64,000 nt of DNA. Source: Sneathiella chungangensis. Lineage in GTDB: Bacteria > Pseudomonadota > Alphaproteobacteria > Sneathiellales > Sneathiellaceae. Below the pieces are notes generated by a model. It was not told the origin of the DNA. It saw nothing but the letters and a program-made list of their open reading frames with translations, and ran no database searches. Below, piece by piece: positions 1 through 7,400 of the stretch. Position numbers and translations under genes: made by a program. Position 1 is the stretch's first letter. Every line of letters begins with the position of its first letter. Where the stretch lies: positions 939,108 through 1,003,107 of the forward strand of contig NZ_WTVA01000015.1 of assembly GCF_009882935.1 (NCBI RefSeq). The letters run 5' to 3'.

Positions 1-274
1 GACGGTCTATCGCGCGCTCGATTTCCTGACCGAGAACGGCCTTGTCCACAAGATCAACAGCCTCAACGCCTTTGTCGGCTGCAGCCATCCGCTCAGGCAT
101 AAGGAATGCTATTTCCTCATCTGCTCCGATTGCGGCGAGGCGAAGGAATGCTGCAATCCGGACATCATCGAGGCGATCTCGAAAACCAGCCAGCGGAACG
201 AATTCCAGGCCGAGCATGTCACGCTGGAAATCACCGGTGAATGCAGCGATTGCCGCGGGTCCGCCGCCTCATGA
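1..274 (+). CDS. zur: Zur-type Fur-family zinc-responsive repressor, C-terminal part
   Basis: The reading frame runs from base 2 to a TGA at 272-274; the N-terminus lies outside the window. The visible 90 residues hold the end of the winged helix (TVYRALDFLTENGLVHKI) and the Fur dimerisation domain, with two CxxC pairs (CSDC near residue 40 and CSDC near the C-terminus) that form the structural zinc site of this family. Fur proteins of this subtype repress zinc-uptake genes when zinc is bound. The stop overlaps the znuC start codon by four bases (ATGA), so regulator and transporter are translated as one unit, which supports Zur rather than Fur or PerR. The missing N-terminus prevents checking the regulatory metal site. 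Confidence 0.85.
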   Translation, partial: TVYRALDFLTENGLVHKINSLNAFVGCSHPLRHKECYFLICSDCGEAKECCNPDIIEAISKTSQRNEFQAEHVTLEITGECSDCRGSAAS

Positions 275-1044
275 CCGACCTGCTTTCCGCCCGCCATGTC
301 AGCGTCTATCGCGACGGCAAAACCATCCTCGAGGATGTCTCGCTCAGCATCGGCGAGAAGGACTTCATCACCATCATTGGGCCGAACGGCGCCGGGAAAT
401 CCATGCTTCTCAAATGCATGATGGGCCTGTTCGACCCCTCGGAGGGCCGCATCGAGCGGCGGGCCAACCTTAAGATCGGCTATGTGCCGCAGCGGCTGGT
501 CGCCGATCATACGGTGCCGATCCGCGTGCGCCGGTTTCTCAGCCTGCGAAAAAAGGCCGCGAAGGACGATTTGCAGCATGTCGCGGCGGAGACAGGCATT
601 ACGGAATTTCTCGACAAGCCGCTTCATGTGCTCTCGGGCGGGGAATTGCAGCGGGTCCTGCTGGCGCGCGCGCTGCTCGATAATCCCGATCTTCTGGTGC
701 TGGACGAGCCGGCGCAAAACCTTGATGTGACGGGCCAGCTCGCGTTCTACAAGCTGATCGAGAAGATCTATGCCGAGCGCGATGTCAGCATCCTGATGGT
801 CTCGCACGACCTGCATCTGGTGATGTCGAGCACGCGGGAGGTTGTCTGCCTCTATCATCATATCTGCTGTCACGGGGAGCCGCATATGGTGACGCGCGAT
901 CCGGAGTTCATCAGCCTGTTCGGCGATGACATGGCGCGGCTGATGGCGGTCTATAACCATAGTCACAACCATGATCATACCCATGATCATGCCCATCCGC
1001 ATGCGGACCATACCCACGATCAGATGGAAGAGCTTGATGGTTGA
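271..1044 (+). CDS. znuC: Zinc ABC transporter ATP-binding protein ZnuC
   Basis: 257-residue ATPase that powers zinc import through ZnuB. Walker A GPNGAGKS is at residues 37-44, the signature LSGGELQR and Walker B LLVLDEP follow in normal spacing, and the H-loop SHDLH is present. The C-terminus (about residues 226-252) is very rich in His and Asp (repeats of the type HDHTHDHAH), a likely metal-buffering tail. The start at 271 was chosen because it overlaps the zur stop; an in-frame ATG at 241 would lie inside zur. It ends overlapping znuB. The periplasmic partner znuA is not in the window and may be encoded upstream or elsewhere. Confidence 0.93.
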   Translation: MTDLLSARHVSVYRDGKTILEDVSLSIGEKDFITIIGPNGAGKSMLLKCMMGLFDPSEGRIERRANLKIGYVPQRLVADHTVPIRVRRFLSLRKKAAKDDLQHVAAETGITEFLDKPLHVLSGGELQRVLLARALLDNPDLLVLDEPAQNLDVTGQLAFYKLIEKIYAERDVSILMVSHDLHLVMSSTREVVCLYHHICCHGEPHMVTRDPEFISLFGDDMARLMAVYNHSHNHDHTHDHAHPHADHTHDQMEELDG

Positions 1045-1837
1045 CGATTTTATTCTCCGCGCGCTGGCGGCGGGGATCGGGGTCGCGCTGATCGCCGGCC
1101 CGCTCGGTTGTTTCGTCGTCTGGCGGCGGATGGCCTATTTCGGCGATTCCCTCGCCCACAGCGCCCTTCTCGGGATCGCCCTCGGGCTTTTGTACGGCAT
1201 CAATATCAACCTCGGCACGGTCATCGTCTGTACCCTGTTCGCCCTTCTGCTGGTCTGGCTGCAGCAGCGCCGGGTGCTGGCGACGGATACATTGCTCGGC
1301 ATTCTCGCCCATGCGGCGCTGTCCATCGGGATGGTCGCGATCAGCTTTCTCGATAACGTCAGCTTCGATCTCTACAGCTATCTGTTCGGCGATATCCTGA
1401 CCGTGCGGCAGATCGACCTTTACTGGATTTACGGCGGCGGGCTGGTGGTGATCGGGCTTCTGGTCTTCAACTGGTCGTCGCTGACCCTGATGACCATTCA
1501 TGAGGATCTGGCCCGCGCCGAGGGGGTCAATACGGTCTGGGCGAATATCCTGCTCATGCTGCTGATGACCATCGTCGTCGCGGTTTCCATCCGCATTGTC
1601 GGCATCCTGCTCATCACCTCGATGCTGATCATCCCGGCGGCGACGGCGCGCCAGCTCGTCTCCTCGCCCGAGAGCATGGCGATCTGGGCAGGGGTCTTCG
1701 GGATTATCGCGGTGATTGTCGGCATTTCCGGCTCGGTCGAGCTCGATACCCCCTCCGGTCCGAGCATCGTCACCGCCGCCGCCGTGATGTTCGCGCTTCT
1801 CTCCGTTGCCGCCGCGGTGGTCCGGCGGCGCGCCTGA
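1037..1837 (+). CDS. znuB: Zinc ABC transporter permease ZnuB
   Basis: 266-residue hydrophobic protein of the ABC-3 permease family, with about eight predicted membrane segments starting at residue 8. The stretch LGILAHAALSIGMV and the conserved region around RIVGILLITSMLIIPAATA are typical of ZnuB/MntB permeases. It forms the channel of the high-affinity zinc importer with ZnuC. The ATG at 1037 overlaps the znuC stop (1042-1044) and gives a normal family length; an upstream in-frame ATG at 971 would read through the His-rich tail region of znuC and was rejected. Expected to be repressed by the adjacent Zur when zinc is plentiful. Confidence 0.93.
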   Translation: MVDDFILRALAAGIGVALIAGPLGCFVVWRRMAYFGDSLAHSALLGIALGLLYGININLGTVIVCTLFALLLVWLQQRRVLATDTLLGILAHAALSIGMVAISFLDNVSFDLYSYLFGDILTVRQIDLYWIYGGGLVVIGLLVFNWSSLTLMTIHEDLARAEGVNTVWANILLMLLMTIVVAVSIRIVGILLITSMLIIPAATARQLVSSPESMAIWAGVFGIIAVIVGISGSVELDTPSGPSIVTAAAVMFALLSVAAAVVRRRA

Positions 1838-1872
1838 GCCCCCCGGAATTTTCCAAATGCCGAATCTTGTCA

Positions 1873-1900
1873 TTGGTTTGACCGCGCAATCTGCTAGGAT
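1873..1900 (+). promoter_or_regulatory. Candidate sigma70 promoter for the TPP-enzyme/GST pair
   Basis: TTGGTT (1873-1878) and TAGGAT (1895-1900) are separated by 16 bp, 40 bp upstream of the ATG at 1940. The -10 box matches the consensus at four of six positions. Found by eye only. Confidence 0.35.
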
Positions 1901-1939
1901 CACGCATCCGCAGAACAAGGACAAAATCAAGAGGATGAA

Positions 1940-3631
1940 ATGCCGCAATCGCTGAAAGCAAGAACGGGCGGGCAGATACTCGCCGACCAACTCGCGTTGC
2001 AGGGGGTGGACACGGTCTTTTGCGTGCCCGGCGAGAGCTATCTCGCGGTGATCGACGGGCTGTACAATCACGCCAACAGCATCCGCATGATCAATACCCG
2101 CCACGAAGGCGGCGCCGCCAATATGGCGGAGGCCTATGGCAAGCTGACCGGCCGGCCCGGCATCTGCATGGTGACGCGCGGCCCCGGCGCGACCAACGCC
2201 TCGATCGGCCTGCATACCGCGTTTCAGGACAGCACGCCGATGATCCTTTTCGTTGGGCAGGTCGGGCGCGACGCGCTGGACCGGGAGGCGTTTCAGGAGA
2301 TGGACTACCGCCGCGTTTTCGGCGAAATGGCGAAATGGGTGGCCGAAATCGACGATACCCGCCGCATCCCCGAATATGTCAGCCGTGCCTTTTATACCGC
2401 GCTGTCGGGCCGGCCGGGTCCGGTGGTGCTGGCCCTGCCCGAGGATATGCTGGCCGAGGTGGCGGAGGTGGCCGATATCGCGCATCCGGCGACGGCGCCC
2501 GCCATTGCCCCCGCCGCCGCCGATATGATGGCGCTGGAGGCGCATCTTGCCGCGGCGGAGCGACCCTTCATGATCGTCGGCGGCGCGACCTGGACCGAAG
2601 CGGCGGTCCGGGATATCCAGACATTTGCCGAAAACCACGGAATTCCCGTCGGGGCGTCGCTCCGTTCGCAGGATTGCTTCGATAACCGCCATCCCAACTA
2701 TGCGGGCGATGTCGGGATCGGCCTCAATCCCAAGCTTGCGGCGCGCATAAAGGAGAGCGACCTTCTCCTCGTCGTCGGGCCGCGCCTTGGCGAAATGACG
2801 ACGCAGGGCTATACGCTGCTAGAGGTGCCGAACCCGGCGATGACGCTGGTGCATGTGCATCCGGGCGTCTCCGAACTCGGCCGGGTGTATCTCCCCGATC
2901 TTGCCATCAATGCCAGGATGCCGGAATTTGCCGCGGCGGCATGCGCCATGGCGCCAGGCGCGGCAAAGGCGCGGGAGGGCTGGGTTCTGAATGCCCGCAA
3001 CGACTATCTCGCGCGGATCAAACCGACCGAGGTGCCAGGGCCCGTCAATCTTGGCAAGATCGTCGCCTATCTCAATGAAACCCTGCCCGAGGATGCGATC
3101 GTCACCGCCGGAGCGGGCAATTACGCGGTCTGGGCGCACCGTTTTTTCCAGCACAAGAAATTCCGCACGCAGCTCGCCCCGACCAGCGGCGCGATGGGCT
3201 ACAGCGTGCCCGCCGCGATCAGCGCCAAGATCACCGAACCCGCCCGCACGGTCGTCAGCTTCAACGGCGATGGCTGTTTCATGATGCTGGGGCAGGAGCT
3301 GGCGACGGCGATGCAGTTCAATGCGCCGGTCATCTTCATCATCGTCAATAACGGCATGCTCGGCACCATCCGCATGCATCAGGAGCGCGGATTTCCCGAA
3401 CGCGTTCATGCCACGACGCTTGCCAATCCGGATTTTGCCGCGCTTGCGCGCGCCTATGGCGCATTCGGCGAAAAAGTCACCCGGACAGAGGATTTCGCGG
3501 AGGTTTTCAAGGCGGCCGAGGCCGCGAACCGGGCGGCGGTGATCGAGATCGTCGTCGATCCGGAAGCCCTGACGCCGGAGCAGAGCCTGTCGGCCGCCCG
3601 TGCGCAGGGAAATGCGGCAAAAGCATCCTAG
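1940..3631 (+). CDS. Thiamine-pyrophosphate-dependent acetolactate synthase-like enzyme
   Basis: 563-residue member of the TPP-dependent decarboxylase/acetolactate synthase family. The N-terminal PYR domain carries the activating glutamate in RHEGGAANMA (Glu56). A central domain covers about residues 190-330. The C-terminal PP domain has the TPP/Mg motif starting NGDG (residues 442-445) and ending with VNN about 26 residues later. It most resembles catalytic subunits of the IlvB family, but no small regulatory (IlvN) gene is next to it, so it may act on another 2-oxoacid (oxalyl-CoA decarboxylase, glyoxylate carboligase and sulfopyruvate decarboxylase share this fold). The substrate cannot be named from sequence alone. 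It sits 14 bp before the GST gene, so the two are probably cotranscribed. Confidence 0.8.
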   Translation: MPQSLKARTGGQILADQLALQGVDTVFCVPGESYLAVIDGLYNHANSIRMINTRHEGGAANMAEAYGKLTGRPGICMVTRGPGATNASIGLHTAFQDSTPMILFVGQVGRDALDREAFQEMDYRRVFGEMAKWVAEIDDTRRIPEYVSRAFYTALSGRPGPVVLALPEDMLAEVAEVADIAHPATAPAIAPAAADMMALEAHLAAAERPFMIVGGATWTEAAVRDIQTFAENHGIPVGASLRSQDCFDNRHPNYAGDVGIGLNPKLAARIKESDLLLVVGPRLGEMTTQGYTLLEVPNPAMTLVHVHPGVSELGRVYLPDLAINARMPEFAAAACAMAPGAAKAREGWVLNARNDYLARIKPTEVPGPVNLGKIVAYLNETLPEDAIVTAGAGNYAVWAHRFFQHKKFRTQLAPTSGAMGYSVPAAISAKITEPARTVVSFNGDGCFMMLGQELATAMQFNAPVIFIIVNNGMLGTIRMHQERGFPERVHATTLANPDFAALARAYGAFGEKVTRTEDFAEVFKAAEAANRAAVIEIVVDPEALTPEQSLSAARAQGNAAKAS

Positions 3632-3645
3632 GAGGACATGAAAAC

Positions 3646-4281
3646 ATGATCGATCTGTATACCTGGACAACACCGAATGGACGGAAAGTCTCCATCCTGC
3701 TCGAAGAGCTGGGGCTTCCCTATAATGTGAAATCCATCGATATCGGCAACGACGAGCAGAAGACGCCGGAATTCCTTGAAATTTCGCCAAACGGCCGGAT
3801 CCCGGCGATTGTCGATCATGATACCGGTATCCGCATGATGGAATCCGGGGCGATCATGCTGTATCTTTCAAAGAAGGCCGGCGGCAAGCTGGTGCCGACG
3901 GACGAGAAAGCCTATTGGCAGATGATGGAATGGCTGATGTGGCAGATGGGTGGCCTCGGGCCGATGGCCGGACAGGTCCATCATTTCGTCCGCTTCAACC
4001 CCGGCAAGGCGCCCTATGCGGAAGACCGCTACCTGACGGAGGCCAAACGGCTCTATGGGGTGCTCGATACCGCGCTCGCCAACCGGGATTTCGTCGCCGG
4101 GGACTACAGCATCGCCGATATCGCGATCTGGCCCTGGATTTCGCGCTTCGAATGGCAGACGATCGACCTCGCGGACTATCCCAATGTAAAGGGCTGGTAT
4201 AACCGTATTTTCGAGCGTCCGGCGGTGCAGAAGGGATATCACGTCCCCAAGTTTGTCACGGATATCCCCCGGGCGGATTAA
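3646..4281 (+). CDS. Glutathione S-transferase, Nu-class-like (YfcG/YghU type)
   Basis: 211 residues with an N-terminal thioredoxin fold (LYTWTTPNGRKVSILLEELG) and a C-terminal all-helical domain. The TxxNGxK pattern at the start, the SPNGRIPAIVD cis-Pro segment and the MESGAIMLYL glutathione-binding segment resemble YfcG/YghU-type GSTs, which reduce disulfide substrates with bound GSSG rather than conjugating. GGAGG-type ribosome-binding sequence (taggagg) lies about 10 bp before the ATG. Likely cotranscribed with the preceding TPP enzyme. A link to the NRPS-PKS genes downstream is possible because they run in the same direction, but 122 bp separate them. Confidence 0.85.
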   Translation: MIDLYTWTTPNGRKVSILLEELGLPYNVKSIDIGNDEQKTPEFLEISPNGRIPAIVDHDTGIRMMESGAIMLYLSKKAGGKLVPTDEKAYWQMMEWLMWQMGGLGPMAGQVHHFVRFNPGKAPYAEDRYLTEAKRLYGVLDTALANRDFVAGDYSIADIAIWPWISRFEWQTIDLADYPNVKGWYNRIFERPAVQKGYHVPKFVTDIPRAD

Positions 4282-4294
4282 ACCCCTCGTTGAA

Positions 4295-4325
4295 TTGGTG
4301 TTTTCTCCGCCCGTTAAGGGATAAT
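4295..4325 (+). promoter_or_regulatory. Weak candidate promoter ahead of the NRPS-PKS genes
   Basis: GATAAT at 4320-4325 matches the -10 consensus at five of six positions; TTGGTG at 4295-4300 is the nearest -35-like hexamer, 19 bp away, which is longer than ideal. The A/T-rich 122-bp gap between the GST gene and the NRPS gene is unlike the surrounding coding DNA and is the only apparent place for a promoter of the cluster. Confidence 0.3.
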
Positions 4326-4403
4326 AAACAGGTTTTTTCTATGGTGTGGTTAAGGAGTATTCAATAACAAATAAGATCACGGCCGAAGGACCGTATTTTA
4401 ACA

Positions 4404-7400
4404 ATGAACGGTTTATTCATTGGGGAAGGAACGCTTCTCGTTCAATGCGCGGAGGCATTCACGCGCGCGGGCGGCAAAATCGCCGGCATTCTAAGTCACG
4501 AACCGAGGGTTCGGGCCTGGGCGGAGGCGGAGGGCCTGCCGCTTTTCGGTGATCCCGGCGATGCCGGGCTGAACGACCTTGCCTATGATTATCTGTTCAG
4601 CGTCGTCAACCTGACGATCTTTCCGCAAGCCCTGCCCGTCCCGCCCCGCAAGTTTGCCGTGAATTTCTTCGATGGACCGCTGCCGAAATATACCGGCATC
4701 AATGTTACTTCCTGGGCGCTGATAAACGGCGAGACCTCGCATGCGGTCACCTGGCACGAGATGAAGGAAAGTCCCGATGCGGGACGGATTTTGAAATCCC
4801 GCCGCGTTGACATCGCGCCCGATGAAACCTCGATGAGCCTCAATGCGAAATGTTATGAGGCGGGGCTCGCCTCCTTCACCGAGCTGGTGGCGGAGCTCAA
4901 ATCCGACGCCGCCCGGCCGGTGGAGCAGGGGACGGAGAAAAACATCTACACCGCCGCCATGCGGCCCGCGCAGCTTGGCGCGCTGGATTTCACGAAACCC
5001 GCCGCGGACCTCGACCGGCTTGTCCGCGCGCTCGATTTCGGCGCCTATGCCAATCCGCTCGGCGCCGCGAAGCTGTGGACGGGCGCCGCCATCTCCCTCG
5101 TCGGTACGCTCGATATCCTTGACGGTCCGGCATCGGGGGCGCCCGGTCAGGTGATCGGCCTTGACGATGACAGCATCACCATTGCCGCCGCCGATCACAA
5201 TGTAAGGCTGGGCGGGTTCCGCTGCCTTAAGGGCGAGCCGCGCCATCCCAACGCCGTCGGGCTTCAGATAGGCGCCGTGCTGCCACCACTGCCCGCCATG
5301 CCGGATGATCTTCTCTCGGCCACCGCGAAGGCGGAAAATTACTGGCAGGACGCGCTTTCCAATGCGCAGCCGCTGCAATCGCCCTATCCGTCGAACCGGG
5401 ATACGGCCTCCGGCGCGGTTGCCGTGCCCCTCATGCTCGATCAACCGCTGGCGCTGGAGGTGGCGACCGCCGGTCTTCTTGTCTGGCATGCGCTGCTCAT
5501 GGGCGCGAAGTCGGTATCCTGCGGCATGGATTCAGGGGCCGAGACGCATCCCTTGATCGCCGAAAGCCAGCTTGTCACGCTCCCCCTTGCGGCCGAAAAG
5601 ACCGCCGCGGAGACGATTGACGCGGTATCGAGAATACAGGCGGACGGCCGCGCCGCCGGTCCGCGCAGCATCGATCTGATCGCGCGGTTGCCCGACATGG
5701 CCGCACGCGATGTCGCCCTGCGCGCGCTGAATGTCGCCGTGACGCCCCGCGACGGGGCCGATGCCGACCTTCTGGGGGATCGCAACCTCGTGCTCGCGCT
5801 GGGAGAGGGCCCGCGCCTGATCGCGAAAACCGGCCTTTACGCGCGGGACATGCTCGCCGCCATGGGCCGGGATCTCGCTTTCTTCCTCAATGCTTTTGCC
5901 GCCAAAAAAGAGACGGCGCTCAAAAACCTGCCGCTCACCGATCCGAACCAGAAACAGGCCGGGATGGATGCCATGGGCGTGGATTATCCGCGCGACAAGC
6001 GCATTCACGATGTCATCCGCGACCAGGTCGCCAAGACGCCGGACGCCATCGCGCTGAAGGCCGATGACGATGTGCTTACTTACGCGGAACTCGACAAACG
6101 CACCGATGCGCTTGCCGCCGCCCTTGCCGCGCGCGGCGCGGGACGGGGCGTCATCGTTGGATTATGCCTGGATCGGTCGACCGACCTAATTGTTTCCCTG
6201 CTCGCGATCCTGAAAACGGGGGCGGCCTATCTCCCGCTCGATCCGTCCTATCCGGCGGAGCGGGTTGCCTTCATGATCGAGGACAGCAACGCGCCGCTGA
6301 TCGTGGCGAGCCCGGCGACCGAATACAAGTTCCGCCTGGATGCGAAAAAGATTGTTTATCCGGACGCGACGGTTGCCGATGGCTTCACGGCGCCCGCCGG
6401 CGCGCCCTCCGATCTCGCCTATCTGATGTATACCTCCGGCTCGACCGGGATTCCGAAGGGCGTGATGCTGACCCATCAGAATATCGTCAATTTCTTCACC
6501 GGCACCGACCTGACCGTGCCGCATGAGGGCGAGGTCCGGCTGCTGGCCATCACCTCGGTTTCCTTCGATATTTCCGTGCTGGAGATTTTCTGGAGCCTGG
6601 CCCGCGGATTCACCGTGGTGCTGCAGACGGACGGCGTCTCCTCGACCCCGGTTCCGGGCTTCAGCCTGTTCTATTTTGCCTCCGAAGTCGCGGGCAGTGG
6701 GCCGGACGCCTATCGTCTCCTGTTGCAGGGCGCGAAATTCGCCGATGAGAACGGTTTTGAGGCGATCTGGACGCCGGAGCGGCATTTCCATGCCTTTGGC
6801 GGCCTCTATCCCAATCCGGCGGTGAGTTCCGCGGCCGTGGCCTCGCTCACCAAAAACGTCGATATTCGCGCCGGGTCCTGCGTGCTGCCGCTGCATCATC
6901 CGGTCCGTGTCGCCGAGGATTGGGCGCTGGTCGACAATATCTCGGCGGGCCGCGCCGGTATTGCCATCGCCAGCGGCTGGCAGCCCAACGATTTTGTCCT
7001 GCAGCCCGAAAATTTCGAACCCCGCAAGGAGGTCATGCTGGATGGCATTGATACGCTGCGCAAGCTCTGGCGGGGCGAAAGCGTCATGCTGCCCAACCAC
7101 AAGGGCGAGGAAATCGAGATTTCGACCCTGCCGCGCCCGGTGCGCGGCGAGATTCCGCTCTGGCTGACGGCGGCGGGGAACCCGGAAACCTTCGCGGCGG
7201 CGGCGGAAAAGGGCTGCTATGTGCTGACCCATCTGCTGGGCCAGAAATTCGAGGATGTGGCCGAGAAAATCCGTGCCTACCGCATGGCCTGGCGCGAGGC
7301 GGGGCATCCGGGCAACGGCAAGGTCTCCCTCATGCTCCATACGTTTGTCGGTGAGGATGAGGATCAGGTGCGCGAGACGGTGCGCGAACCGATGAAGGGA

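Noticed and set aside
911-2692. Minus-strand open frame (593 codons) across znuB and the TPP enzyme
   Set aside because: Spans two clear genes in antisense and has a His/Asp/Arg-rich, non-domain translation.
4346-4552. GTG-started 68-codon frame as a leader peptide for the NRPS gene
   Set aside because: It overlaps the NRPS start in another frame and its translation turns Arg/Gly-rich as expected of a shadow.
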